From an uncultured Bacteroidales bacterium (lineage in GTDB: Bacteria > Bacteroidota > Bacteroidia > Bacteroidales > Bacteroidaceae), in the NCBI GenBank assembly GCA_902802815.1, contig CADCNQ010000020.1, positions 1 through 48,397 of the forward strand: a stretch of DNA of 48,397 nt, read 5' to 3'. The notes under the pieces are model-generated. The model was not told the DNA's origin. It ran no database searches and worked only from the letters and a program-made list of their open reading frames with translations. The position numbers were made by a program, and so were the translations under genes. Positions within the stretch are counted from its first letter, which is position 1. Each line of letters opens with the position of its first letter. Positions 28,949 to 38,700 of the stretch are shown here, piece after piece.

Positions 28949-29607
28949 CCAACAGGGCGATGTTCGACCGCATCGCCCCCACTTACGACCGTCTCAACCA
29001 TCTTCTCTCTCTGGGCATAGACCGCCGCTGGAGAGAGAAGTCTGTTCAGCGCCTTGTGCCCTTTGCTCCGCGCAGGGTGCTGGATGCCTGCTGCGGCACG
29101 GGCGATTTCTCCATACTGCTGCGCGATGCGCTGCACGCCTCCGTCACGGGGTGCGACCTCTCCGAGGGTATGATGGCTGTTGCCAGGGAGAAGGCTCCCG
29201 ACCTCTCCTTCGAAGTGCAGGACTGTCTCCATATGACCTATCCGGACTCTTCGTTCGATGTTGTGGCGTGTGCCTACGGTGTGCGCAATTTCGAGTCGCT
29301 GAGGGACGGTCTCCGGGAGTTCCACCGTGTGTTGCAGGGTGGGGGGCATGCTTTGATTCTCGAACTCTCTGTGCCGCGTCGCTGGCCTATGACGTGGTGT
29401 TTCTGGCTTTATTCCCGTGTCTTCATGCGTGTGGTGGGCCGCCTTGTGTCTCACGACCGCACCGCCTACGAGTATCTGCCCGAGTCGATGGCTCTTTTCC
29501 CTCAGGCTGAGGAGGTCAGACGCATCCTGCTGGAGGTGGGTTTCCGCAAGGTGTCGTTCCATCGCTACCTCTTCGGCCTCTCCACCTGTTTCCTTGCGGA
29601 GAAGTAA
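28930..29607 (+). CDS. menG: Demethylmenaquinone methyltransferase
   Basis: A 225-residue SAM-dependent methyltransferase of the UbiE/MenG family that makes menaquinone from demethylmenaquinone. The start [27 protein letters not shown] at 28930 is the usual N-terminus (F-D-x-I-A-xx-Y-D-xx-N). SAM-binding motif: [15 protein letters not shown]. Further motifs: [24 protein letters not shown]. It overlaps purC by 19 bases, closing the run. It is shorter than E. coli UbiE but normal for the group. Confidence 0.94.
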   Translation: MALDPLTNRAMFDRIAPTYDRLNHLLSLGIDRRWREKSVQRLVPFAPRRVLDACCGTGDFSILLRDALHASVTGCDLSEGMMAVAREKAPDLSFEVQDCLHMTYPDSSFDVVACAYGVRNFESLRDGLREFHRVLQGGGHALILELSVPRRWPMTWCFWLYSRVFMRVVGRLVSHDRTAYEYLPESMALFPQAEEVRRILLEVGFRKVSFHRYLFGLSTCFLAEK

Positions 29608-29656
29608 GGACAATCAGCCAAAGAACGCTTTTCGTCCGCTCAAACTCCGCAACGAC

Positions 29657-29695
29657 CGAACTCGCAGTCCGAAGTAAGCGAACTCGCAGTCCGAA
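29657..29695. repeat. 17-base direct repeat
   Basis: CGAACTCGCAGTCCGAA occurs at 29657-29673 and again at 29679-29695 with 5 bases between. A further partial echo (CTCCGCAACGACCGAA) precedes it. No known role. Confidence 0.8.
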
Positions 29696-29822
29696 ACGAC
29701 CGGGCTGAGGGTTTGCTGCGTTGTTGTTTAAGGGTGGCTTGTAGTTTAACGGTTTTTATTGACTTTGCGTTCGACTTGGGCGAATGTTCACAACAGATGT
29801 GGCGCAAAAAATCGATGTCTAC

Positions 29823-29852
29823 GATGTCTAGGATGTCTAAGTTACAAAAAAA
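29823..29852 (+). repeat. 30-base dispersed repeat, copy 2
   Basis: Same 30 bases as 318-347 without a mismatch. Here it ends in an A-run that forms the left arm of the following hairpin. Confidence 0.75.
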
Positions 29853-29853
29853 C

Positions 29854-29877
29854 GGCGCCGATTGACGCCATTTTTTT
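29854..29877. terminator. Bidirectional terminator after menG
   Basis: Stem GGCG/CGCC (29854-29857 with 29866-29869), 8-base loop, extended by an A-run on the left and seven T on the right. It sits between convergent menG and the YARHG gene, so it can stop transcripts from both sides. The stem is short. Confidence 0.55.
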
Positions 29878-29993
29878 GTTAGTTGACAAGTTAACGAGTT
29901 GACAAGTTGACAAGTTGTTAGTCCTACTTCAGCCCTCAGCCCTCATACATCAGCCTTCAACTCTTAATTCTTCACTTTTCACTTCAATAAAGG

Positions 29994-31142
29994 TTACTCC
30001 CCTTTATTGATAAGTTTCCATTCTCTCGGAGTGAAGTCCGATGTATCGGGCTTCCACGAGGGATCTGGCATATACCACCAGAACTGGCTGAAATATTTCC
30101 TCAGTTTCTTGTCCTTGAACACGTAGCCCCTGCTGGCGTACGGCAGGTTGGCGAGGATGCGTCGTTGCTCCTTCACCTTGTCGGGCTCTATCACGAAACT
30201 GCCGGGCATATACCCGTCGCTGCGGTCGTAGAAGGTGCCGAGCTTGTAGTCGTCGTAGTGCAGCCTCTCTGCCGACTGTATCGTCATATCGCCCTTGGGT
30301 TTGAACCCCTCTGCGTGCCACTCCACCGTGCCGTCCCTCAGCACCATCTCCACGAAGAGTTCGTCATACCACTTCGTCTTCTTCACCTTGCCCACTCCTT
30401 CTGTCACAGCGAATGCCGACTGTGCAAAGACGGAGTCCTCCACGAAAAAATGCTTTGCTGTCTGGGGAGCTTCGATGCGCAGCGTGAAGTCGTCTATCTG
30501 CCTGTTGGCCCATCGCATAGCGGGCAGAAGCCAGTACGGCACCTCGAAGGTGCGCCCCACCCCGTAGCTCATACGGTAGCGGTAGGTGTGGTGTATCGTG
30601 TTGCGTCCCTCCTGAAAGCGTGCCACGAAGTAGTATGCGTAGGCAAAGTCGATGAGACTGTCACGTGAGATGTCGTAGAGCAGGCTGTTGTTGGGCAGTT
30701 CCTCTCCGTCGCGCATCTTTGTCTCGTCGTATGATTTCCAGCGTTTCAGATTGAGTGGTTGGAAGTCGCAATCGGTGTGGAATTCCGATTTCACCACCGC
30801 GTTCATGTATGTCAGTTCCTCGCCGTTCATCTCCACCGTGAAGTCGCTGATATAGGGGTGTATGCCCTTCGGGTTGAATGCCACGTCGTCGTTGTAGGGC
30901 GCACCGGCCTCGAAACCCATCGTCACGGTCTTCTCCTTGCCGCTGTTCGTCAGCACGTACTGCACGTCCACTCTGGCATATCCGTCGTCGCACAGACTTA
31001 TGGTGAGCACTTCCTTTGTGAGCGCGATGTCTGTTTCCTGTATGGGCACGAGGTGGTTTCCGTTCACGTAGAACACTCCGTCGTTGCACCGTCCGGCCAC
31101 AGAGGCCATCATCACTGCCAAAATCAAAACTATTCTTTTCAT
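29994..31142 (-). CDS. YARHG-domain exported protein
   Basis: A 382-residue secreted protein. The start MKRIVLILAVMMASVAGRCND at 31142 gives a signal peptide; a longer frame upstream is rejected because a -7 box lies between. The middle has beta-rich segments (SLCDDGYARVDVQYVLTNSG, TVTMGFEAGAPYND). The last 60 residues are a YARHG domain: LPYASRGYVFKDKKLRKYFSQFWWYMPDPSW, here with S in place of the H. Such proteins are thought to act at the envelope or peptidoglycan; the function is not known. It is monocistronic and convergent with menG. Confidence 0.75.
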   Translation of the reverse strand: MKRIVLILAVMMASVAGRCNDGVFYVNGNHLVPIQETDIALTKEVLTISLCDDGYARVDVQYVLTNSGKEKTVTMGFEAGAPYNDDVAFNPKGIHPYISDFTVEMNGEELTYMNAVVKSEFHTDCDFQPLNLKRWKSYDETKMRDGEELPNNSLLYDISRDSLIDFAYAYYFVARFQEGRNTIHHTYRYRMSYGVGRTFEVPYWLLPAMRWANRQIDDFTLRIEAPQTAKHFFVEDSVFAQSAFAVTEGVGKVKKTKWYDELFVEMVLRDGTVEWHAEGFKPKGDMTIQSAERLHYDDYKLGTFYDRSDGYMPGSFVIEPDKVKEQRRILANLPYASRGYVFKDKKLRKYFSQFWWYMPDPSWKPDTSDFTPREWKLINKGE

Positions 31143-31160
31143 GTCTTTCAAAAATATCGG

Positions 31161-31168
31161 CAAAGATA
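31161..31168 (-). promoter_or_regulatory. -7 box of the YARHG gene
   Basis: The minus strand reads TATCTTTG, 19 bases before the ATG at 31142. No TTTG at the -33 position. Confidence 0.6.
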
Positions 31169-31340
31169 GTGATTTTAGTTGACAAGTCGTTAGTAGACGA
31201 GTAGACAAGTTGGTAGTTTGGGGGATTTGGTGATTTTTTGAGGTTTTTGAAGGATTTTTATCGTTAAAGTTAGCGTTAAGGTCGATTCCCCACAAAATAT
31301 TCGTATGTCGCGAATGTCGCAAATGTCGCAAAAACAAGAA

Positions 31341-31361
31341 AGCCGCTGATTTTCAGCGGCT
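31341..31361 (-). terminator. Hairpin terminator, minus strand
   Basis: Nine-base perfect stem AGCCGCTGA / TCAGCGGCT with a 3-base loop. On the minus strand it is followed by a T-rich stretch (TTCTTGTTTTTG). It would terminate transcription from the remnant gene at 31758. Confidence 0.65.
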
Positions 31362-31633
31362 ATTTCTAGTAGACGAGTTGTTAGTTCGCTTCGGCTTCGC
31401 TCGCGCTCATTCGGCAAGCCGAAAGTAGACAAGTGGACAAGTTGATACAAATTATCAATTCTCAATTATCAATTGTCAATTAGGGCGAAGGCCGCTTACA
31501 GCGCTACGTGTATCCCGTTCCTTCATTTATCAACTCCGTATGCGGCAGATGGTCTCTGATGTAGGCGAGCCAGCCGGGGACGTTGGGGATGTTTGCAGCG
31601 CGGCCTTTGTGTGGTATGAGTTCTTTGCGCCGC

Positions 31634-31758
31634 CTATTTCTTCAGTATCTCGCGCATTTTGTCGTAGTATCCGTCCACGCCTTTACGTAAGTACGAGAGG
31701 TCTTGTCTGCACGTCCGTGCATTCCGTCGTTAAGCCACATCATATCAATTTTTGCCAT
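31634..31758 (-). pseudogene. Frameshifted small-gene remnant
   Basis: From the ATG at 31758 the minus strand reads MAKIDMMWLNDGMHGRADKTS. After that the sensible frame changes: YLRKGVDGYYDKMREILKK and a stop at 31634 follow if two bases are skipped. In the original frame a stop comes after about 38 codons, and a protein-like stretch resumes further on (LIPHKGRAANIPNVPGWLAYIRDHLPHTELI, here named only by its beginning KELIPHKG). I do not recognise the family. It may be a decayed gene or the debris of two. Confidence 0.35.
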
Positions 31759-32057
31759 TTTGTTTTAAGTTTTGAGGTTTGAGATTTGAGATTTGAGGTT
31801 TGAGATTTGAGTTTGGGGGTTTATCATTTCTCATTTCTCATTTAGGCGAAGCCGCAGCGAACTCGTTAACTCTTGACATGCATTTAAATGAATAAAAACC
31901 CTCAATAACCTATAAAATTCTGTCATTTCCCCCAAAGTAACAACTTGTTTACTTGTCAACTCGTCCACTTGTCAACTTTTTTAATTAAATTTGGGGCGGA
32001 TTAGTGTAATATAACCTTAAAATAAAGCTTTAAAAAGCACGGAAGAAAGAAGATATA

Positions 32058-33617
32058 ATGGCAACAATGCAAGAACGTGCGGAACTGCACAAGACAATAT
32101 GGAAGATAGCAAATGATTTGCGCGGCAGCGTGGACGGATGGGAATTCAAGGCTTACGTTTTGGGCTCTATCTTCTACCGCTTCATCTCGGAAAACATCTG
32201 CGACTATATACATCAGTTGATGAGCGAGGCCGGTCAACCTAACTTCGACTATACAGCCATCGACGACACAATGGCGCAGAATATCCGTCAGAAGATGGTG
32301 GAGGAAAAGGGCTACTTCATCCTTCCGTCTCAGTTGTTCCAGAATATAGTGAAGGGTGCCGACAAGGACGAGAACCTGAACGAACACCTCACCGCCATCT
32401 TCCGTTCCATTGAGGCTTCTGCTGTCGGCACGCCGTCGGAGGATGACCTGCGAGGCCTGTTCTCGGACTTCTCTGTGGATAGCGCAGCACTCGGCTCTAC
32501 TGTCATCAAGCGCAACCAACTGCTTGCAAAGGTGCTGAAGACTGTTGCCGATATGGATCTGGGGTCAAAGTATAACGACACAAACAACGATACTTTTGGC
32601 GACACCTACGAGTTCCTGATGCAGATGTATGCCTCTCAGGCAGGCAAGAGCGGAGGTGAATTCTTCACGCCTCAGCAGGTCTCAGAGCTGTTGGCACGTC
32701 TGGCTTCGTGGAATAATCCCAACATACAGAAGGTGTACGACCCTGCTTGCGGAAGCGGGTCGTTGCTGCTGAAGTTCTCAAAGACCGTAGGCAGACAGAA
32801 TCCCAATCTGAAGTATTTCGGTCAGGAAGTGAATCCCACCACTTACAACCTCTGCCGCATCAATATGTTCCTGCACAACGTGAACTTCGACAACTTCGAT
32901 ATTCGTCTGGAGGATACGCTTCTCAAGCCCCAGCACATGCAGGATGCTCCCTTTGATGCCATTGTTTCTAATCCGCCTTATTCCCTGAAATGGGAAGGTA
33001 AGGACAATACGATTCTCATCAACGACGAACGCTATGCTCCTGCCGGTGTGCTGGCTCCAAAGAGTGCAGCTGATTTGGCTTTCACTATGCACATGCTTTG
33101 GCATCTTAGCGAGCGAGGCACAGCTGCCATCGTCGAATTCCCAGGTGTGCTCTATCGTGGCGGTGATGAGAAGAAGATACGCGAATATCTCATCAAGCAC
33201 AACAACGTGGATTGTGTCATCCAGCTTCCCGCCAACCTGTTCTTTGGTGTAGGTATTGCCACTTGTATCATTGTGCTGAAAAAGAGCGCAAAGGTGGATA
33301 GTAGTGTGCTGTTTATTGATGCTAGCAAACTATTCCAGAAGGACGGCAACAAGAATGTGCTGCTTCCTGAGCATCAGGATAAGATTATGGAGCTGTTCGC
33401 CAATCGCAAAGACGAGCAATATCTGGCCAAGTTGGTGAAGAACGATGATATTCTCGCCAACGATTGCAACCTCAGCGTCAGCAGTTATGTGGAGCAGGAG
33501 GATACCCGTGAGGTGATAAATATCACAGAGGTCAATGCCAAGCTTGAAACCCTTGTTGCAGAGGGTAATGAGTTGAATGCTAAGATTGATGCCATCATTA
33601 AGGAAATAGGAGAATAA
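32058..33617 (+). CDS. hsdM: Type I restriction-modification methyltransferase subunit
   Basis: A 519-residue N6-adenine methyltransferase. The N-terminal helical domain (MATMQERAELHKTIWKIANDLRGSVDG, EFKAYVLGSIFYRFISEN) binds the S subunit. The catalytic domain has SAM motif I YDPACGSGSLLLKF (from about residue 227) and motif IV SNPPYSLKW (N305-Y308). With HsdS it methylates the recognition site; with HsdR it forms the restriction complex. First gene of the hsd operon. The last 60 residues are a coiled coil that reaches toward HsdS. Confidence 0.95.
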   Translation: MATMQERAELHKTIWKIANDLRGSVDGWEFKAYVLGSIFYRFISENICDYIHQLMSEAGQPNFDYTAIDDTMAQNIRQKMVEEKGYFILPSQLFQNIVKGADKDENLNEHLTAIFRSIEASAVGTPSEDDLRGLFSDFSVDSAALGSTVIKRNQLLAKVLKTVADMDLGSKYNDTNNDTFGDTYEFLMQMYASQAGKSGGEFFTPQQVSELLARLASWNNPNIQKVYDPACGSGSLLLKFSKTVGRQNPNLKYFGQEVNPTTYNLCRINMFLHNVNFDNFDIRLEDTLLKPQHMQDAPFDAIVSNPPYSLKWEGKDNTILINDERYAPAGVLAPKSAADLAFTMHMLWHLSERGTAAIVEFPGVLYRGGDEKKIREYLIKHNNVDCVIQLPANLFFGVGIATCIIVLKKSAKVDSSVLFIDASKLFQKDGNKNVLLPEHQDKIMELFANRKDEQYLAKLVKNDDILANDCNLSVSSYVEQEDTREVINITEVNAKLETLVAEGNELNAKIDAIIKEIGE

Positions 33618-33619
33618 GT

Positions 33620-33871
33620 ATGGATGCTGTCTTGGAATATATAAAAGATAACGCATTAGCAATTGTGGCCATTTTGATATCGTTGTATGCTTTGTATCAA
33701 ACCCATCGAGGCGACAAGTCAGGTATTAAGCGTGAGATAGCCAAGAAGAAAGCAGAACTGAAAGTTCTCAAATCAAATCATCATTTCACGGATTCAACTA
33801 CCGCGAATAACACGATGCTTCGGATTCCTGTGTTAGAGAAGGAAATTGAGGAACTTGAAAAGCGATTATAA
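33620..33871 (+). CDS. Small single-pass membrane protein with coiled coil, inside hsd operon
   Basis: An 83-residue protein, 2 bases after hsdM and 1 base before the likely hsdS start. It has one hydrophobic segment (about 12-28, ALAIVAILISLYALYQT), then a charged coiled coil (IKREIAKKKAELKVLKSN and LEKEIEELEKRL). I know no such subunit in classic type I systems. The tight spacing on both sides suggests it is a real, co-translated gene. It could anchor or regulate the complex; that is inference. A family cannot be named. Confidence 0.7.
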   Translation: MDAVLEYIKDNALAIVAILISLYALYQTHRGDKSGIKREIAKKKAELKVLKSNHHFTDSTTANNTMLRIPVLEKEIEELEKRL

Positions 33872-33872
33872 A

Positions 33873-34976
33873 ATGGTGGAGTGGAAGAAATTAGGAGAGG
33901 TGTGTGAGGTCCTAAATGGCTTTGCATTTAAAAGTTCTGAATACGTTCCAAAGGGCATTAGAATAATTAGAATATCTGATGTGCAAAATGGCTATATATC
34001 AGATAAAGATAAAGTATTTTATCCCATAGAGAAATTATCGGAATTTGAAAGATATTTGTTGAATAATGGAGACCTTGTAATGTCCTTAACAGGTAATCCA
34101 GGCAGAGTTGCTTTTATTAGGAATGAATCGTGCGCATTAAATCAGCGAGTAGCTTGTTTAAGAGCAAAAACTGTATCAAATTCATATCTATTTTACCTAT
34201 TTAATTGTAAAGAATTTGAATCTACAGCCTTTGCTAATTCTACGGGAGGAGCTCAAAAAAATCTTAGTACGACTTGGCTTAATAACTTCCTCATCCCCAT
34301 TCCTTCTCTTGAGGAGCAGACTCGGATTGTGGGCATCCTTGATACCTTCACTTCTGCTATAGACAACCTAAAGGAGCAGATAGCCCAGCGAAGAAAACAA
34401 TACGAATATTATCGTGACCAACTCCTCGACCTCGAAGGAAAGCCTGGGGTGGAAATGAAGACGTTGGGAGAGGTGTGCAAACTAGAACGAGGAGTTAGAG
34501 TAGTAAAAAAAGACCTTCAAGAACAAGGCGCAATCCCTGTATTTCAGAATAGCTTGACTCCACTTGGCTTTTATGAGAAAAGCAACTATCCTGAACATAC
34601 AACATTTGTAATATGTGCAGGTGCTGCTGGTGAGGTAGGTTATAGCGAAATCGCTTTTTGGGCCGCAGATGATTGCACTTGTATTATTTGTCCATCTTCT
34701 ATCTGTAGTAAATATGTATATAATTATCTGATGGTAAAGCAACATCTATTGAAGGCACAAGTAAGAAAAGCGAGTGTCCCGAGATTGTCCAAAGATGTAA
34801 TTGGTAAACTTCAGTTACCCCTTCCTTCCCTCCAAGAACAGCAGCGCATTGTCTCTATCCTCGATACTTTTGAGGCGAGCATCCAGAATCTGGAGCAGCA
34901 GCTCGCACAGCGCGAAAAACAATATGAATATTATAGAAACCGACTGCTGAGTTTTGAGGAGGCTGCGAGAGGCTAG
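33873..34976 (+). CDS. hsdS: Type I restriction-modification specificity subunit
   Basis: A 367-residue DNA-recognition subunit with two target-recognition domains. TRD1 starts WKKLGEVCEVLNGFAFKSS, TRD2 starts MKTLGEVCKLERGVRVV. Each is followed by the conserved helix: PSLEEQTRIVGILDTFTSAI with QIAQRRKQYEYYRDQLL, then PSLQEQQRIVSILDTFEASI with QLAQREKQYEYYRNRLL. The two helices make the pseudo-dyad that sets half-site spacing. The start ATG at 33873 is chosen; an upstream TTG in frame overlaps the small gene. TRD1 is much richer in A/T than hsdM and hsdR, as expected for a domain that is exchanged between strains. Confidence 0.93.
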   Translation: MVEWKKLGEVCEVLNGFAFKSSEYVPKGIRIIRISDVQNGYISDKDKVFYPIEKLSEFERYLLNNGDLVMSLTGNPGRVAFIRNESCALNQRVACLRAKTVSNSYLFYLFNCKEFESTAFANSTGGAQKNLSTTWLNNFLIPIPSLEEQTRIVGILDTFTSAIDNLKEQIAQRRKQYEYYRDQLLDLEGKPGVEMKTLGEVCKLERGVRVVKKDLQEQGAIPVFQNSLTPLGFYEKSNYPEHTTFVICAGAAGEVGYSEIAFWAADDCTCIICPSSICSKYVYNYLMVKQHLLKAQVRKASVPRLSKDVIGKLQLPLPSLQEQQRIVSILDTFEASIQNLEQQLAQREKQYEYYRNRLLSFEEAARG

Positions 34977-34992
34977 GAATACCTAAGACTAT

Positions 34993-35694
34993 CTAAGAAA
35001 GCCTCTGAAAATTAAAAACGAAAAAAATGGAATACGATACCAAAGGTAAGGTGCTGAAGAAGGCTGTGGTTTGGAAAGACCTGTACTTCTATCGTAAGAG
35101 CGACGCGCTCTACCAGATAACGGTGGAGTTCTGCAAACGTTTCTTGCCTGCTCACGGCGACCGCACCGTAGATCAGATGGTGCAGGCAGCCCGCTCTGGC
35201 AAACAGAATATCGTGGAAGGCAGCGAGGACGGTCAGACAAGCTCTGAGATGGAGATTAAGCTGATGAATGTGGCACGAGGAAGCCTGCAGGAACTTCGTG
35301 CTGACTACCAAGACTACCTGAACACCCACCATTTGACGATGTGGCCAGCTGACAGTGAACGCCAGCAGAAGCTCCGTGACTTCTGTCATTCCCACAACGA
35401 CTTTAGCGATTATGATCCTCTTTTGGCTAAGATGAACGACGAGGAGATGGCCAACTTGGCACTCACACTCTGTCACCAGACGGACAAGATGATGACCGCC
35501 TATATCGAGAAGCTGGAAAAGCAATTTGTGACAGAAGGCGGTATCAAGGAGCGTATGCATGCAGCAAGAACCGGCTATCGCCAACAACAAGACGCTCATA
35601 TGGCGGCTTTAGAGAAAGAAAACCAACAGTTAAAAGCAAGGATAAAAGAGTTAGAGAAATTGATAGCAGAGCTTAGGAAAGCCTAAGAAAGCCT
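34993..35694. repeat. Direct repeats flanking the four-helix-bundle gene
   Basis: CTAAGAAAGCCT occurs at 34993-35004 and 35683-35694, just outside both ends of the gene. Related words (CCTAAGACTAT on the left, GCCTAGGAAGGCCTAAGAAA on the right) extend each end. The flanks could mark a cassette that was inserted or that recombines. Confidence 0.55.
35027..35686 (+). CDS. Four-helix-bundle protein with coiled-coil suffix
   Basis: A 219-residue soluble protein between hsdS and hsdR. Residues 20-130 fit the S23/Avd-like four-helix-bundle family: DALYQITVEFCKRFLP, QAARSGKQNIVEGSED (the 'A..S....I.EG' motif), MEIKLMNVARGSLQELRADYQDYL. The C-terminus is a coiled coil (ALEKENQQLKARIKELEKLIAEL). The family is known from 23S rRNA intervening sequences and diversity-generating retroelements; neither is present here. 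It is flanked by CTAAGAAAGCCT repeats (34993-35004, 35683-35694). Role in the operon unknown. Confidence 0.75.
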   Translation: MEYDTKGKVLKKAVVWKDLYFYRKSDALYQITVEFCKRFLPAHGDRTVDQMVQAARSGKQNIVEGSEDGQTSSEMEIKLMNVARGSLQELRADYQDYLNTHHLTMWPADSERQQKLRDFCHSHNDFSDYDPLLAKMNDEEMANLALTLCHQTDKMMTAYIEKLEKQFVTEGGIKERMHAARTGYRQQQDAHMAALEKENQQLKARIKELEKLIAELRKA

Positions 35695-35729
35695 AGGAAG
35701 GCCTAAGAAAAACTAAAACCGAGAAGCAG

Positions 35730-38700
35730 ATGGACGACTATAAAATCATAGTAGAGCAAGAGCATTCGACGGTGATGGCACACTACGATGTGCCGGAGAA
35801 ACCCGACGGAGGCTATCAGAGCGAAGCAAAGCTGGAAGCAGAGTTCATCAGCCAGCTGGTGAGTCAAGGCTATGAACACGTCAAGGTGAAGGATGAAGCC
35901 GGACTTCTGAAAAATCTGCGCAAACAGCTGGGGACGCTCAACGATATCATCCTGAGCGACAGCGAGTGGGCGCGATTGCTCCCTATGATTTCCAACGAGC
36001 AGATGACCATTCAGGATAAGACCGAAATGCTGCAAGGCAAAGGATATATCCTGAACCTGACAATGGACAACGGTCTGACAAAGAACATCAAACTCGTTGA
36101 CAAGACAAACGTCTACAACAACCGCCTGCAAGTCATCAACCAATACGAGGTGGAAGGCGGCGCTTACAAGAACCGCTATGATGTCACCATCCTCGTGAAC
36201 GGCCTTCCGATGGTCCACATAGAGCTGAAACGCAGAGGTGTGCCCATCAAAGAGGCATTCAACCAAATCGACCGCTATCTGCGTGACAGTTTCTGGGCAG
36301 GAAGGGCCATGTTTGACTTTGTGCAGATATTCGTCATATCGAACGGCACAGAGACAAAATACTACTCTAACACAACACGCTACGCAAAGGAACAAGAGGC
36401 TGCACAAGGGCAACGCAAACACAAGACGGACGGCAACACCTTTGAGTTTACCAGCTATTGGAGCGACCAAGAAAATAATCTACTGACAGATATACGGGAC
36501 TTTACAACAACCTTCTTTGCCAAGCACACCATACTGAACATCCTGACGAAATACTGCGTGTTCAATGTGGATAAGCAGTTGCTGGTGATGCGTCCGTATC
36601 AGATAGCTGCAACGGAAAAGATTCTGCAACGCATACAGACGGCCATCTACAACAAATGGCAGGGAACCATAAGAGCAGGAGGATATATCTGGCACACAAC
36701 GGGAAGCGGCAAGACGCTGACATCATTCAAGACGGCACAGCTGGCTTCAAGAATGGAGAATGTGAAGAAGGTGCTGTTTGTGGTGGACAGAAAAGACCTC
36801 GACTATCAGACGATGAAGGAGTATGACAACTTCGAGAAGGATTGCGCCAACTCCAATGCGTCTGCAAGGATACTGCTGAGGCAGATAAAAGATGCGTCAT
36901 CGAGCATCATCATCACGACAATACAGAAGTTGTCCAACCTGATGAAGCCTGGCATCTACGACAAGGACGAGAAGCTGCGCGAGATATTGCAGAAGGAGAA
37001 CATCGTGATGATATTCGACGAATGCCATCGCTCGCAGTTCGGAGATATGCACAAGCTGATAGTGAAGCGCGTGAAGAAGTATCTGATGTTCGGCTTCACA
37101 GGTACACCCATCTTTGCCGTGAACACCAGCGCAGGCAGTAAATACAGCACTACGGCGCAGCTGTTCGGCGGTGAACCGGACAAGGACGGCAAGCCGACAA
37201 AAGCTCTGCATACCTACACCATCATACACGCCATCAGAGACAAGAACGTGCTGAAATTCCATGTGGATTACAACAGCACGATGCGCATGAAGAGCGATGT
37301 GGAGCGCAAACAGGTGTGGGGCATTGACACAGATGAGGCTCTGCACAACAAGAAGCGCATAGAGATTGTGACGCGCTATATCATTGAGAACTTCGGCATG
37401 AAGACCAAACAGGGAGCCGAAGCCTACGCGATGAGCAAACTGCAGAACGTGGAGGAGGTGATAAAGAAAGGCCGAAAGGCAGAAGAGAAGAAGGCCCGGG
37501 TGAGCACTCGCGGATTCAACAGTATCTTTGCCGTTGACTCTGTGGCTGCCGCAATACTCTACTACAACGAGTTCAAACGGCAGCTGGCGGAAACAGGTGC
37601 GCCCAACCTGCGCATTGCCACCATATACACCTTTAACGCCAACGAGGAAGAAACGGACGAATGGGGCTTGCCGGGAGACGAGAATCCAGAAGAGACGGGA
37701 ACGGCTCCCGATATGCAGAGTCGCGATGCGTTGGAACAGGCTATCAAGGACTACAACCAGATGTTCGGCACCAGCTACTCGACGGACGGCGACTCGTTCC
37801 AGAGCTACTACAAAGATGTGTCGCTCAGGATGAAGAACAAGCAGATAGACATCCTGATTGTGGTGGGTATGTTCCTGACGGGCTTTGATGCCAAGACGCT
37901 GAACACTCTGTGGGTGGACAAGAATCTGAAGCTGCACGGACTTCTGCAAGCCTACAGTCGCACAAACCGCATACTGAATGAGGTGAAGAACTGCGGCAAT
38001 ATTGTCTGCTTCCGTAATCTGGAAGAGGCCACGAAACAGAGCCTTGCCATATTCGGAGACGAGAACGCCAGCGGAATGGTGTTCCTGAAGTCGTTTGAGG
38101 AATACTACAGCAAAGGCTACGAGGACGATAAAGGTCGTTGGCACGATCCCTATACGGCATTGATAGGAAGGCTTCTCTCCTTGTTCCCCATCGAGGGAAT
38201 GGCCAATATTATGGATGAGGAGCAGAAGAAGGCCTTTGTCAAACTGATGGGCGAAATACTGCGTGTGCGCAATATTCTGGCAGCGTTCGATGACTTCACG
38301 GAGGAAGCCAAGATCGTGGATGAGATGCGCTATCAGGATTATTTGGGTTGGTATAACAACTACTACGAGGAGTTCCGTCCGACGAAACCAGGCGGTGAGA
38401 ACGAGGCCATTTCGGATGACATCATCTTCGAGATGGAGCTGGTGAAGCAGGTGCAGATAAATATCCGCTATATTCTGAGTCTTGTGCAGCAGTATCACGA
38501 CTCCAATTGTCAGGACAAGGAGATTATCGTCCAGATAAGAAAGCAGATGGATGCAAGTCCCGATATGCGCGACAAACGAGACCTGATAGAGAAGTTCATC
38601 GAAAGGATGACTCCGGAGAAGGGCAAGGATGTTGGCGCAGAATGGGAGAAATATATTGAGAAGGAGAAGAGAGAACGCTTGGATGCCATCATCGCTGAAG

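Larger units (their letters stand above)
29608..29993. other. Repeat-rich spacer between convergent genes
   Basis: No gene is seen. It holds a 17-base direct repeat (29657-29673 and 29679-29695), a partial copy of the dispersed hairpin element (29766-29790), the second copy of the 30-base repeat (29823-29852), a terminator-like hairpin (29854-29876), then tandem GTTGACAAG words (29881-29922) and a pyrimidine-rich stretch to the next stop codon. Confidence 0.65.
31143..32057. other. Repeat-rich spacer upstream of the restriction operon
   Basis: It contains GTAGACAAG/GTTGACAAG words, three ATGTCGC words (31304-31336), a strong hairpin (31341-31361), a TCAATTATCAATTGTC block followed by AGGGCGAAGGCCGC (31450-31497), a gene remnant on the minus strand (31634-31758), GAGATTTGAG words (31770-31812), another TTCTCATTT block followed by AGGCGAAGCCGC (31820-31856) and TTGTCAACTCGTCC words before hsdM. 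TAAATTTG at 31986-31993 could be the -7 box of hsdM; no -33 element fits. Confidence 0.65.

Noticed and set aside
35027..35686. A diversity-generating retroelement, because of the Avd-like four-helix bundle
   Set aside because: No reverse transcriptase, template repeat or variable repeat is present in the window.
36897..38498. 533-codon frame antisense to hsdR
   Set aside because: hsdR motifs are intact on the plus strand; no start signal or family pattern on the other strand.
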